Origin: Chloroflexota bacterium | Lineage (GTDB): Bacteria; Chloroflexota; Dehalococcoidia; Lucifugimonadales; UBA3495 | Direction: 5' to 3' | Length of the DNA stretch: 50,172 nucleotides | NCBI GenBank assembly: GCA_026710825.1 | Contig: JAPOQH010000016.1 | Location: forward strand, 1 to 50,172 | Shown: in pieces, positions 33,736 to 43,149 of the stretch | Layout: each line of letters begins with the position of its first letter | Numbering within the stretch: position 1 is the stretch's first letter | Notes under the pieces: model-generated | The model's input: only the letters and a program-made list of their open reading frames with translations | What the model was told of the DNA's origin: nothing | Database searches by the model: none | Made by a program: the position numbers and the translations under genes

Positions 33736-35720
33736 TTCGGGCGGAGAATCTCCGGGTACCGACGCTGCCAGAACGCCTGCACCGGGGTGTTCTGTGGGTG
33801 GCTGTCGCAGCCGCCGCCTACATCCTGGCTTTTTCGCTGGCCACCGCCAACGTGGGCACCGAGATCGGAAATTGGCCAAGTACTTGGGAGCTTGCGATCC
33901 ATCAGCCCATCGACGTGGCCTTCGAATGGATAGCGGACACCTTCGCGTGGTTCTTCAATCCGATTTCCAAGATCCTAGATGCCGGCCTCGCGGGCATCGA
34001 TGCGTTCCTGCTCTGGTTGCCATGGCCCTGTGCGGTGGTGGGTACCGCGTTATTGGGCTTCCGGCTTGGCGGCAGGTGGCTGGGACTGTTCTGCGGAGTT
34101 TCCACCCTGTTCCTGGGAATGATCGGTTTCTGGGACTCGGCCATGCGGACGCTGAGCGTGGTGGGGGTGTCGGTGATCATCGCTGTCGGGCTCGGCGTGC
34201 CGGTCGGGATTTGCGCCGCCTTCAGTGATCGTTTCGAGCGGATCGTCCGCCCAGTCCTCGACACCATGCAGGTCCTGCCCGCCTTTGTGTACCTCATTCC
34301 CGCGCTGGTGCTGTTCGGAGTGAGCGGAACGCAGGGGATCTTCCTCACGGTGGTCTACAGCATCCCCCCCGTCATTCGGCTCACCAACCTGGGCATCAGG
34401 CAGGTTCCCCAAGCGGTTATCGAGACGGCTCACTCGCACGGGTCGACCACCATCCAGACCCTGATGCAGGTGCAACTGCCATTGGCGAAAAGCTCGATCA
34501 TGATGGGGGTCAATCAGACCATCATGATGGCGGTGTCCATGATAATAATCACCGCGTTGGTGGGCGTGCAGGGACTCGGCACGGACGTCTGGCTCTCGCT
34601 GAGGGAGGTGGACGCCGGCGAGGGGCTGGAGAGCGGCATCGCCATCGTCATCCTGGCCATTATCCTGGACCGGTTCAGCTACGCCATGGCGACCTCCGGT
34701 CCCAACTCCGCCGCACCGGTGCCCATCGCCGCAGCAGGCGATCCACGCGCGTCCGGACAAGGTCTGCCGAACCATACCAAGCGATACGCGCTTTACATCG
34801 CGGGCGCAGCGTCGATGGTCTCTCTGTTGATCGTTGGCGTTTTTGTCCAGCCTCTCCGGGACTTTCCGGACGCGCTGACTTTCACGATGGCCGGGCCGGT
34901 CAACGCCATGTTCGACTGGATGGCCGTGAACCTCCATTTCATCACCAGTTGGATACGGGATATCCTTTTCCGGCAATTGGGCTACTCGCCCATTCACACG
35001 CTGCTTTTGTGGCTCCCCTGGCCGGCGTTCATGGTGATCGCGGCCGCGTTGGCCTATCTCACGGCCGGATGGCGCGTGGCCCTCCTCGCCGTGGTTGGGC
35101 TGGCTTTCGCCGGAATTGGCGGGCTCTGGGATGTGACAATGGACACACTGAGCCAGGTACTGACTGCCGGCGTGTTCACGGTGGTAGTGGGTATCGCCAT
35201 CGGCGTCCTCGCCTCGCAGAGCAGAGCTTTCGAGTTGGCGCTGCGACCGATCCTGGACACCATGCAGACCATGCCGATCTTCGTTTACCTGATCCCGGTC
35301 ATCATGCTTTGGGGTATCGGCCCGCTGGTGGGGATCATAGCTACCTCGGTGTATGCCCTGCCACCGGTGATCCGCATGACCACGCTGGGAATCAAGGAAG
35401 TGCCGTCGCAGGTGATCGAAACGGCGCAGTCCCACGGTTCGACAGGTATCCAGACCATGCTCCAGGTAAAGATACCGCTGGCGTTTCCCACGATCATGAT
35501 GGGTGTCAACCAGACCATCATCATGGTGCTGGCCATGGTGATCATCGCCGGCCTGGTGGGCGGCGGCGGCCTGGGTCAGGAAGTGTTCATTAACTCCATC
35601 TGGCTGCGGATGGGCCACGGCCTGGTTGCAGGAATGACCATCGTGTTCATGGCGATGGCGCTCGATCGTATGACCCAGGGAAATCGGAAATCGTCTATCC
35701 CGCTGAGTGCGGTGAGGTAA
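33732..35720 (+). CDS. proW: Fused double permease of the glycine betaine/proline-type ABC transporter
   Basis: This 662-residue protein is two ProW-like permeases in one chain. Each half has an N-terminal membrane region (LLWLPWP at ~94 and ~425), the block LDTMQVLPAFVYLIP / LDTMQTMPIFVYLIP, and an EAA loop (VIETAHSHGSTTIQTLMQVQ at 229 and VIETAQSHGSTGIQTMLQVK at 561). Most relatives use one permease that dimerises; here the dimer is built in. The halves have diverged, so this is an old duplication and fusion, not a recent artefact. It starts inside the ATPase stop (GTGA) and is followed after ~110 bp by the binding-protein gene. Confidence 0.92.
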   Translation: MIRAENLRVPTLPERLHRGVLWVAVAAAAYILAFSLATANVGTEIGNWPSTWELAIHQPIDVAFEWIADTFAWFFNPISKILDAGLAGIDAFLLWLPWPCAVVGTALLGFRLGGRWLGLFCGVSTLFLGMIGFWDSAMRTLSVVGVSVIIAVGLGVPVGICAAFSDRFERIVRPVLDTMQVLPAFVYLIPALVLFGVSGTQGIFLTVVYSIPPVIRLTNLGIRQVPQAVIETAHSHGSTTIQTLMQVQLPLAKSSIMMGVNQTIMMAVSMIIITALVGVQGLGTDVWLSLREVDAGEGLESGIAIVILAIILDRFSYAMATSGPNSAAPVPIAAAGDPRASGQGLPNHTKRYALYIAGAASMVSLLIVGVFVQPLRDFPDALTFTMAGPVNAMFDWMAVNLHFITSWIRDILFRQLGYSPIHTLLLWLPWPAFMVIAAALAYLTAGWRVALLAVVGLAFAGIGGLWDVTMDTLSQVLTAGVFTVVVGIAIGVLASQSRAFELALRPILDTMQTMPIFVYLIPVIMLWGIGPLVGIIATSVYALPPVIRMTTLGIKEVPSQVIETAQSHGSTGIQTMLQVKIPLAFPTIMMGVNQTIIMVLAMVIIAGLVGGGGLGQEVFINSIWLRMGHGLVAGMTIVFMAMALDRMTQGNRKSSIPLSAVR

Positions 35721-35832
35721 TGACTATCCGCTTCAAATTTGACAGGTCCACAGGGGGATGCCAATGAGACGATAGCGCATCCAGCAATCCGTCACATTCG
35801 CTGAAAACTCCGGTACCAGGAAGGGAAGAGAA

Positions 35833-36834
35833 ATGAAAACAGGGAAAAACAGGTCAATCGCGCTGTCGTTGACCGTTGCGTTGATAGTGGTCCTTGCATT
35901 AGGGGTAGCCTGTACCCAAGCGGCAGAAGAGTCTGCAGATTCGGATGCCAGGGGCACGCTGTATCTCGTCGACCAGGACTGGAACGGCCAGCTTGTGACG
36001 ACTGCAGTGGCGCAGATCCTGCTGGAGCAGGAGATGGATCATACCGTGGCAACCAAATTCGCCCCCGCTGACTCTGCGCCGCTGTTCATCGGCCTCGAAA
36101 CGGGCGACTTCCACTGGGTGTGCTGCAACTGGCCTTCCTACAGCGCCGCTCTCCTGGAAGAGTACGTGGACGCCTCCGACGCCCAGGTGGAACGCATGGG
36201 TTCGGTGGGCATCAAGGGTGAAACGGGTTGGTACGTTCCCTCGTACGTCATTGATGGCGACGCGGAGCGCGGGATTGAGCCCGCGGCGCCTGACCTGAAA
36301 ACGGTTGGTGATCTCAACAATTACACTTCCGTGTTCGCCACCAGCGATACCGGGGACAAGGGCAGGCTCCTCGAATTCACGGCGGCGTGGGACACTCGAC
36401 CTGAGGAACGCCTGGATGCTTTCGGAGTGGACTTCCAGGCGGTATTCGCTGGATCCGAAGGTGCTGCCCTGGCGCAGGTCGATGCCGCTTTCCAGAGAGG
36501 AGAACCAGTCCTCACCTACCTGTGGGAACCCCACTGGGCCCACGCCAAATACAACCTGGTGCAACTCGAGATGCCCGAGTGGAGTTCAGATTGCTATCCC
36601 GACGGCAGCAGTTACAACTGCGGCTTCCCAACGGACGACGTGGCGAAGCTGGCCTGGCCGGGCCTGAAGGACGAATTTCCTGAGGCTTACGAGTTCCTGT
36701 CCAGGTTCCAGATGACCAACGAGCAGCAGAACGAGATCGTGCTCAACCTGACCGAGAACGACCTGACCGTACGGCAGGCCGCGCAAGAGTGGGTTGATGC
36801 CAACGAGGCGATCTGGAGGCCCTGGATCCCGTAG
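35833..36834 (+). CDS. proX: Glycine betaine-type ABC solute-binding lipoprotein (OpuAC/ProX family)
   Basis: This 333-residue lipoprotein has a signal sequence (KTGKNRSIALSLTVALIVVL) ending in the lipobox LGVAC, so it is anchored to the outer face of the membrane. The mature part has the OpuAC fold, with aromatic residues of the kind that cage a trimethylammonium group (HWVCCNWPSYSAAL, TYLWEPHWAHAKYN). GGAAGGGAAG precedes the ATG. It delivers substrate to the preceding permease and ATPase. A betaine-like ligand is likely, but aromatic-cage specificity (betaine, choline, proline betaine, others) cannot be read safely. Confidence 0.9.
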   Translation: MKTGKNRSIALSLTVALIVVLALGVACTQAAEESADSDARGTLYLVDQDWNGQLVTTAVAQILLEQEMDHTVATKFAPADSAPLFIGLETGDFHWVCCNWPSYSAALLEEYVDASDAQVERMGSVGIKGETGWYVPSYVIDGDAERGIEPAAPDLKTVGDLNNYTSVFATSDTGDKGRLLEFTAAWDTRPEERLDAFGVDFQAVFAGSEGAALAQVDAAFQRGEPVLTYLWEPHWAHAKYNLVQLEMPEWSSDCYPDGSSYNCGFPTDDVAKLAWPGLKDEFPEAYEFLSRFQMTNEQQNEIVLNLTENDLTVRQAAQEWVDANEAIWRPWIP

Positions 36835-36913
36835 GGATAAGTCATAGCCTGTGGGTGCGCTCCGTATCGAGCTTAGTCTTGGTATGGCAGCGTAAAACGA
36901 GTGTTGTGTCTTT

Positions 36914-36944
36914 GGCTCCCGGCCGCTGCTTCTGGTCGGGAGCC
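36914..36944 (+). terminator. Hairpin after the ABC transporter operon
   Basis: GGCTCCCGGCC (36914-36924) and GGTCGGGAGCC (36934-36944) pair at 10 of 11 positions around a 9-base loop. No T-run follows, so it is a possible but weak terminator. The rest of 36835-37160 holds no supported gene. Confidence 0.45.
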
Positions 36945-37160
36945 ATCTGCGTCAACATGCGGGCGCGTTTGGGTTATTCAGGGGTGGAGGATGGTCGAAT
37001 TCCTCTTGGCGCTCGGCCGTTTCCCCGTTTTCTGCACCCATCTCCCTCGCAACATTCTTCCGATGCAATTACAATCAGTTCCGTGAGAAGCGTTGTTGGT
37101 GTGCTTCATGTATCGTCGGAAGCAATTGATGGATTGTGTCGCTGATGCGGAGATAACCTG

Positions 37161-37499
37161 ATGCCAGTTAGTTCTGAACGTGACGATGGGATTTTGATAG
37201 TGAAGCCGGAAGGGCGAATACACAGCGCGGATGCAGCGATATTTCGCCGTGAGTTGGATTCGGCGACCGAACACGGGGACCGTGCCGTCATAATGGACAT
37301 GGAATCGCTCGACTACATCAGCAGTGGCGGTCTGCGTGTGATGTTGGAATTTGCCCAGATTTTGAGTGAACAGGACGCCAAGTTCGCTCTTTGCTCTCTC
37401 AAAAGCTCTGTGAACGACGTGTTCCGGATCAGCGGATTCGACCGGGTGGTTACCATCTGCACCACTCGCGATGAGGCGGTGGCGGCGGTTAGCCGTTGA
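37161..37499 (+). CDS. STAS-domain anti-sigma-factor antagonist
   Basis: This 112-residue single-domain protein of the SpoIIAA/RsbV type has the conserved phosphorylation loop MESLDYISSGGLRVM, with S54/S55 as acceptor. In such switches a kinase (SpoIIAB/RsbW type) phosphorylates the serine and thereby keeps the sigma factor bound. No kinase or sigma factor gene is nearby, so the partner is elsewhere. It is transcribed singly. Confidence 0.88.
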   Translation: MPVSSERDDGILIVKPEGRIHSADAAIFRRELDSATEHGDRAVIMDMESLDYISSGGLRVMLEFAQILSEQDAKFALCSLKSSVNDVFRISGFDRVVTICTTRDEAVAAVSR

Positions 37500-37540
37500 T
37501 GCCCAGGACTCCGCCGGTCGCCTTTAACGACAAACTCGGG

Positions 37541-38215
37541 CTAGAGCAATCGCGGAGTTGCTCCGTCCACCTGCTCAATTAACTGCGGCCCGTCGTTCCC
37601 GGCCCGGTTCACTCCGTTCGGTACTTCCCACGCCGCCATGTCCGGCCACTCTCGAGATGCCAGCAGGACGTTGAGGGTTTCAGGATCGGCGTCGGGGTCC
37701 AGCCACTCGTAACATTGCTCATCGGACAGCATCACCGGCATCCGGTTGTGGATGGCCGACATCATCGAGTTCGGCTCGCAGGTGATGATTGAGGCGGCCT
37801 CGGTTGGCCGCGTGTTGTAGATGCCAGCGAACGCGAAGGGCCGTTCGTCAGCCCGGTGGATCCACATGGGAGTTTTCTTGCCGCCGTCGGACCGCCATTC
37901 ATAAAACCCGTTGGCCGGTATCAGGCAACGCCGTTCTGCAAAGGCCGCGCGGAATGCCGGTCTCTGTGCCAGCGTTTCACTGCGAGCGTTGAACAGAGGC
38001 CGCGAAGAGCCGCTGCCGGAGCGACTGCGGAAGGTGAACCCCCAACTCATCACTGATGCCAGTCGTTCGTGGGCATCCGCTCTCACGACCAGGATCGGCG
38101 CAGTGGGCGCGATGTTCCACGACGGCCGGTAATCGTCGTTGGTCTGTCCCAGGGCGAATCTGAACTGCGACGCCAGGTCGCCCAACTCGGAAAACAAACT
38201 GATTCTTCCGCACAT
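37541..38215 (-). CDS. yedK: SOS response-associated peptidase/abasic-site crosslinker (SRAP, YedK/HMCES family)
   Basis: This 224-residue SRAP protein covalently shields abasic sites in single-stranded DNA through Cys2. The start at 38215 is fixed by the needed N-terminus MCGRISLF, in which the Met is removed to expose Cys2. Other family residues are NIAPTAPILVV, FNARSETL, CLIPANGFYEW (active-site Glu) and SAIHNRMPVML (active-site His). A longer open frame upstream is not used. It is divergent from the ImuB-like gene and shares the ~250-bp intergenic region with it, which fits a role in damage tolerance. Confidence 0.95.
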   Translation of the reverse strand: MCGRISLFSELGDLASQFRFALGQTNDDYRPSWNIAPTAPILVVRADAHERLASVMSWGFTFRSRSGSGSSRPLFNARSETLAQRPAFRAAFAERRCLIPANGFYEWRSDGGKKTPMWIHRADERPFAFAGIYNTRPTEAASIITCEPNSMMSAIHNRMPVMLSDEQCYEWLDPDADPETLNVLLASREWPDMAAWEVPNGVNRAGNDGPQLIEQVDGATPRLL

Positions 38216-38436
38216 GGTGGGTCCATCCAGGGGAATGAGAGGCGTAACAAGTGGTATTGAGACGGTCGTGCCGGGGTTTCCGGGGTCTTCGGGCCATGGT
38301 AGCACAACCGTTGTCACCGTTCGTGTCGGGAGTTGACATAAGAGTTCACCGGGCGCCGTTATCCGCTGATGAGCAAGTTACTAAAGCCGTTTGAGGATAC
38401 GGTCAGGCCGTTTGGTGACATCGCTCTGTGGAGCAG

Positions 38437-38450
38437 TGAACCGATGTTCG
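38437..38450. promoter_or_regulatory. LexA (SOS) box of Gram-positive type before imuB
   Basis: TGAACCGATGTTCG matches the CGAAC-N4-GTTCG consensus at 9 of 10 fixed positions and ends 15 bp before the imuB start. It stands between the SRAP and ImuB genes, so LexA could control the mutagenic repair operon. Confidence 0.7.
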
Positions 38451-38465
38451 CGTAATATCGGCGGC

Positions 38466-39893
38466 ATGACAATGTGCACCGATGTTCGGGTAATTGGCTG
38501 CTTCCTGGTCACTCATCTGCCGGTCAAGGCTGAATTGCTCCGGCACCCACAACTGAATGGACATCCCGTGATCGTCACAATCCCCAGTCGCGGCCGCCAG
38601 GTGGTGCTGGATGCCTCCAGCGAAGCCAAGGGAGTTCTGGAGGGACAGACCGTTTCGGAGGCGTTGTCCCAATGCTCCAGGGCCGTGACCCTGCCGGCTG
38701 ATCCACCTTATTTTTCCGAGATCAATGACACCCTGCTGGCTGGATTGTACGATTCAGTTCCGCACGTAGAGGCTGCCGAGCTGGGTGTGTTCTATCTAGA
38801 TCTTGCCGGGATGGCCGATATGTACGGCGGCATGGAGTGGATGGCCGACGCAATTCTCTCCGTCTGTGATGGACGTTTAGCTCCCCGTCTGGGCATCGGC
38901 GCTGGCAAGTTCCCGGCCCGATGCGCCGCTGCTCGCGCTGACGCCAGTGGATGGCTGAGGGTTTCGGATGACGCGCCCGCCTGGTTGGCCTCGCTGCCGG
39001 TGTCGTGGCTGCCGTTGGATTCGGACTCCACGACACGGCTTTCCGGATTCGGATTCCGCACGCTGGGAGACGTGGCGGCGCTGCCCGCACCCTCCCTGTC
39101 GGAATTCCTGGGCCCGGACGCAATGCGGGTATGGAAACTTGCCAACGGTATCGACCCTGAGCCGATCGTCCCGACCATTCTGCCGGAGACGCTGACGGAG
39201 CGTCTGGAATTTCCCTTTCCGGTGGACACGGTGTCGGGCACGGAAGCCGGAGTCAGCGCGTTGACCGAAAGGCTGTGGCGATCCGCTGTCCTGAGAGGCC
39301 GTCGGGTCGGCCATGCAGCCCTTGAGGGCGACCTGATCTCCGGCGGAGTATGGCGATTTGACCGCGCGCTGCGGGAGCCGGCGACATCGGCCGAGACGCT
39401 CACCAGGACGTTGCTGGCAGCATTGGGCTCGCGAGATGCGTTGGGTACGGGCAGGTGGCCTGATGAGGCATTGGTGGACCTTTCCCTGACACTGTCCGAC
39501 TTTTCACCGGAAACCGGTCGCCAGTCGACTCTCTGGTCGCGACCGCCGCGCCGGGTGCCTCCGGAAATCGCCGGAGTGGACCGGTTGGTCCGGATGATTC
39601 CGGGATCTCCCCTGCCCGAGCGACGGTGGGCGTTCGCATCGTCCCTGGTTCCGCTTTCGAGGCCGTCGCCGGTTAAGGTGAGCCTCAGCGGCGATACGCC
39701 CCAACGTGTGTGGGCCGGCCCTGCAAGCGGGCATGCCGTGGACCGGGTGGTGGACCTGTGGGAGGTGGATACCGAGTGGTGGACCAGCGACCCGGTGCGC
39801 CGACGCTACTGGCGTCTGGCCCTGTCTGACGGCGGATTGATTACGGTGTACCACGATTTGATTGCCGGCGGCTGGTTCCGCCAGGGTTACTGA
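38466..39893 (+). CDS. imuB: ImuB-like Y-family polymerase homolog (catalytically inactive type)
   Basis: This Y-family-like protein of about 475 residues is the adaptor of the mutasome, linking DnaE2-type polymerase to the sliding clamp. The palm start, normally with an Asp for metal, here reads VIGCFLVTHLPVKAELL, and the second acidic motif is replaced by FYLDLAGMADMYG. The polymerase residues are therefore lost, as in ImuB. The finger/palm part includes RLGIGAGKFPARCAA, and a helix-hairpin-helix-like stretch LSGFGFRTLGDVAALP follows. A short C-terminal part replaces the little-finger clamp region, and I do not see a clear clamp motif. It starts at ATG 38466, after an SOS box, and the polymerase gene begins at its stop. 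No separate imuA is seen. Confidence 0.85.
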   Translation: MTMCTDVRVIGCFLVTHLPVKAELLRHPQLNGHPVIVTIPSRGRQVVLDASSEAKGVLEGQTVSEALSQCSRAVTLPADPPYFSEINDTLLAGLYDSVPHVEAAELGVFYLDLAGMADMYGGMEWMADAILSVCDGRLAPRLGIGAGKFPARCAAARADASGWLRVSDDAPAWLASLPVSWLPLDSDSTTRLSGFGFRTLGDVAALPAPSLSEFLGPDAMRVWKLANGIDPEPIVPTILPETLTERLEFPFPVDTVSGTEAGVSALTERLWRSAVLRGRRVGHAALEGDLISGGVWRFDRALREPATSAETLTRTLLAALGSRDALGTGRWPDEALVDLSLTLSDFSPETGRQSTLWSRPPRRVPPEIAGVDRLVRMIPGSPLPERRWAFASSLVPLSRPSPVKVSLSGDTPQRVWAGPASGHAVDRVVDLWEVDTEWWTSDPVRRRYWRLALSDGGLITVYHDLIAGGWFRQGY

Positions 39894-42800
39894 GTGAGCG
39901 CGCAAGGCGACTATATCGAACTGCGGGCCCACTCCTGGTATTCCTTTGGGGCAGGGGCGTCGTCGACCGCCGATGTGGTGACCAGGGCTCTCACCTACGG
40001 GTATCCGTCCCTGGGCCTGACTGACGCCTCCAACCTGTGCGGGGCGCTGGAGTTCAGTGAGCAGTGCCTCTCCGCCGGCGTGCATCCGGTTATCGGCGTG
40101 GACCTCATGGTCCGCGAGGTGGAGGGCGATGGCCCGGTTACTTTCATCGCTGAGACCGGCGAGGGATACGCCAACCTGTCTCGCCTGATTTCCCTGGCTT
40201 ACATGACCGGCGGTCGCTCCGACCCCGTGTTGGATGGGCGCTTCCTGGAATCCCATGCCGGCGGACTGATCACCCTGCTGGGCGCGCCGGACAGCGTCCT
40301 GGCCGGTTTGATTCAAAGCGGCGAGTGGGCTGGAGCGGAATCCCTGGTCGAAAAGTACCGCCACCGGTTGACACACGGCAGCGTTTTCCTGGAATTGCAG
40401 CAGCACCTGGCATATGGCGATTTTACCCGCAACAAGCGGCTGCGCGAATTGGCGGAGCGCTGTGGTGTTGAGACCGTGGCAACCAACGAGGTGTGGTACC
40501 ACGATCCGTACCGGTCTCATCTGCATGATGCTCTTACCGCGGTGCGCCTGAACGCCTCGCTGTCAGATGTGCGAGAACGGCTCAAAGTCAACGGCCAATA
40601 CTGTTTGAAACCGCCCGCGACGATGACGCAGCTTTTCCGCTCCTATCCCGAAGCGGTGCGGAACACCCTGGTCATCGCGGAACGATGCTCGGATTTCAAG
40701 CTGCCCGAATACCTGCAGGGACGTTACGCCTACCCCGAATGTCCGGTCCCGTCCGGTTATAACGTCCAGACCTGGCTGGAGCGACTCTGCGAGGAGTCGG
40801 CTGGCCGGCGCTATGGGCGCATCGATCAGAAGGTGCGAGAGCGATTGGATGAGGAGTTTGACCTGATCCGCCGGCATGATCTGGCCGGATTCTTTCTGGT
40901 CTACCACCGCATCGTGGAATTGGCCCGGGAGTGCATGCTGGAACTGGGCTGGGGGCACCTGGAGACTCCCCTGGAATGGCTGCCGCCGGGCCGGGGACGC
41001 GGGTCGTCGGTGTCAATGCTGGTCGGATATCTGATTGGGCTGTCCCACGTTGACCCCGTCGAGTACGGACTCTCGCTGGACCGGTTCCTGTCCGCAGAAG
41101 CCACCACGCTGCCTGACATCGACCTGGACTTTCCACGGGATATCAGGGAACGGTTGATCCTGCGCATTATTGATGAATGGGGGTGGGACCACGCTGCCCT
41201 GGCCGGGATGTTCGCCACCTACAAAGCACGGGGCATCGTGCGCGATCTGGGCAAGGCGCTGGGCCTGCCTGCGGACGAGGTTGACGCGCTCGCCAAAGAC
41301 CTCGAGACTGATTCCGTTTCGGAGTTATCCCACTCGCCGACCCTTCTGGCCCGTGCCGATCGCCCGGGTTGGCGTGACCTGCTGACTTTGTCTGAGCAGT
41401 TGGCGAGGTTTCCCAAGGGGCTGGCCCAGCACCCCGGCGGAATGCTGGTAAGTTCCACGCCGCTGACCGACTTGATGCCGGTGCAGCCGTCGGCGATTGA
41501 CGGCCGCTACGTGGCCCACTGGGACAAAGACAGCGTTGACGATGCCGGCGTCCTGAAAATCGACCTGCTGGCCCTGGGCGCATTGTCGCAGATGCAGGAG
41601 GCGGTGCGGCTGGTGCGCGACCGCAGCGGTGTCGAGCCCGATTTGAGCCGTATAGACTACCGAGATGACGGCGTTTTCGAAGACCTGGGCAGAGGCGACA
41701 CCGTGGGCGTTTTCCAGGTCGAGTCCGCAGCGCAGATGCAGACCATCGTGCGGATGCGTCCGAAGGATATCTATGATCTTGCGCTGGAGGTGGCTGCGGT
41801 CCGGCCCGGCGTGGGAGCCAACGACGGGGTGGCCGAGTTTCTGCGGCGCCGGGAGGGCATGCACTGGCGCTACGACCATCCGCTGGAGCAGAACGCGCTG
41901 GAGCGTTCCATGGGCGTCATCATGTTCCAGGACCAGGTGGTGCAACTGGGCATGGACGTGGGAGGATTCACCGCGGCTGAAGCCGACCGCATGCGTCGCG
42001 CCTTTGGTCGCCGGAATGGCGAATCACTGGTTGCATCCTATCGCCAGATGTTCCTCGACGGCGCGGCCAGGCGTGGGATACCGGAACCCGCTGCCGAGAC
42101 CATTTTTGGCAAGTTCAATCCGCATTACATGTTCCCGGAGGGGCACGCCCTGGCCTTTGCTTTCACCGCCTACCAGATGGCCTGGCTGCGCCGCTACCAT
42201 CCCCTGGAGTTCTTCGTGGCCCTGTTCAACCAGCAACCCATGGGCTTCTGGGACCTGGACACTCTGAAGCAGGACGCTCGCCGATTGCGCCTTCGGATTG
42301 CGCATCCCGACGTCAACCGGTCCCAACTGCTCTGTACCGCCGAGGGCGACGATACCCTGCGTCTTGGGTTGACTTTCGTAAAGGGCATTGACTCTCGACT
42401 GGGGTCGATAATGCTGCAGGCCCGTGAGGATCGGCCCTTCGCCGGGCTGTCCGACGTGCTGGCCCGATCCGGTTTGTCCCGTGAGGCCCTGGAGAACCTG
42501 ACCCGTGCCGGCGCGATGGACAACCTGAGCGATTTCAGCGACCGAAGCACTGCTTTGTGGCAGGTGGGCGCCGGCTATGTGTCCGGCGTGCGTCGCGGAC
42601 AGTTGGCGTTGCCCATGGCGGTGGCGGGCGCGCCGGAGACACTGGCAGCGCGCGACCGGACGGATCGCATGCTGGACGAATACGCCATGATGGGCCTCTG
42701 CCCCGACGGACACGTGATGGAATTGGTGCGACACGAACTCACCGATGTATTCACCAGCGATGACCTGCAGGCATCCTCAGATGGCGATACGGTGCGTGTG

Positions 42801-43055
42801 GCCGGACGGGTCGTGCGCCGGCAACGTCCGCTGGCAGCGGCGGTGTTCCTGACCCTGGAGGACGAGTTCGGCCTGGTTCCCCTGGCCGTCTGGCCGGCGG
42901 AGTGGGAGCGGCTCAAGGGCGCGCTGCGTCATACGCTGGTGGTGGTGGAGGGTACCGTGTCCCGGAGGGACGACACCCTGAACGTGGTAGCCAAAAAAGC
43001 CTGGCCTCTGTCGGTCAACCTGGATAACATAAGGAGCCGCCCCGACTGGCGCTGA
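39894..43055 (+). CDS. dnaE2: Error-prone DNA polymerase III alpha subunit (DnaE2 type)
   Basis: This 1053-residue C-family polymerase has an N-terminal PHP domain (ELRAHSWYSFGAGAS, GLTDASNLCGALEF). Several metal-binding His are replaced, so exonuclease-type activity is doubtful. The catalytic palm has PDIDLDF (near 406) and VFQVESAAQMQTI. Near residue 930 begins an OB-fold (VRVAGRVVRRQRPLAAAVFL). Its length matches DnaE2, shorter than replicative DnaE1 by absence of the C-terminal tau-binding part. The GTG start follows the imuB stop directly (TGA-GTG), so the proteins are made together. It carries out translesion synthesis during SOS. Confidence 0.92.
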   Translation: MSAQGDYIELRAHSWYSFGAGASSTADVVTRALTYGYPSLGLTDASNLCGALEFSEQCLSAGVHPVIGVDLMVREVEGDGPVTFIAETGEGYANLSRLISLAYMTGGRSDPVLDGRFLESHAGGLITLLGAPDSVLAGLIQSGEWAGAESLVEKYRHRLTHGSVFLELQQHLAYGDFTRNKRLRELAERCGVETVATNEVWYHDPYRSHLHDALTAVRLNASLSDVRERLKVNGQYCLKPPATMTQLFRSYPEAVRNTLVIAERCSDFKLPEYLQGRYAYPECPVPSGYNVQTWLERLCEESAGRRYGRIDQKVRERLDEEFDLIRRHDLAGFFLVYHRIVELARECMLELGWGHLETPLEWLPPGRGRGSSVSMLVGYLIGLSHVDPVEYGLSLDRFLSAEATTLPDIDLDFPRDIRERLILRIIDEWGWDHAALAGMFATYKARGIVRDLGKALGLPADEVDALAKDLETDSVSELSHSPTLLARADRPGWRDLLTLSEQLARFPKGLAQHPGGMLVSSTPLTDLMPVQPSAIDGRYVAHWDKDSVDDAGVLKIDLLALGALSQMQEAVRLVRDRSGVEPDLSRIDYRDDGVFEDLGRGDTVGVFQVESAAQMQTIVRMRPKDIYDLALEVAAVRPGVGANDGVAEFLRRREGMHWRYDHPLEQNALERSMGVIMFQDQVVQLGMDVGGFTAAEADRMRRAFGRRNGESLVASYRQMFLDGAARRGIPEPAAETIFGKFNPHYMFPEGHALAFAFTAYQMAWLRRYHPLEFFVALFNQQPMGFWDLDTLKQDARRLRLRIAHPDVNRSQLLCTAEGDDTLRLGLTFVKGIDSRLGSIMLQAREDRPFAGLSDVLARSGLSREALENLTRAGAMDNLSDFSDRSTALWQVGAGYVSGVRRGQLALPMAVAGAPETLAARDRTDRMLDEYAMMGLCPDGHVMELVRHELTDVFTSDDLQASSDGDTVRVAGRVVRRQRPLAAAVFLTLEDEFGLVPLAVWPAEWERLKGALRHTLVVVEGTVSRRDDTLNVVAKKAWPLSVNLDNIRSRPDWR

Positions 43056-43149
43056 CCGTCGTTTTCCACCCCCGGTAGAGGCGAGGCAAGCCTTTCCCCT
43101 ACCATTGATTCGCCCCCGCTCGCCGTCATGACGGGCGTCCGGTACGGAC

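Noticed and set aside
34050-35618. 522-codon open frame on the minus strand
   Set aside because: Antisense to the duplicated permease; composition is His/Gln/Asp-rich without any family pattern.
38391-38465. Upstream extension of the ImuB-like protein (start 25 codons earlier)
   Set aside because: It would cover the SOS box, and the extra residues show no relation to the family; ATG at 38466 begins just before the palm domain.
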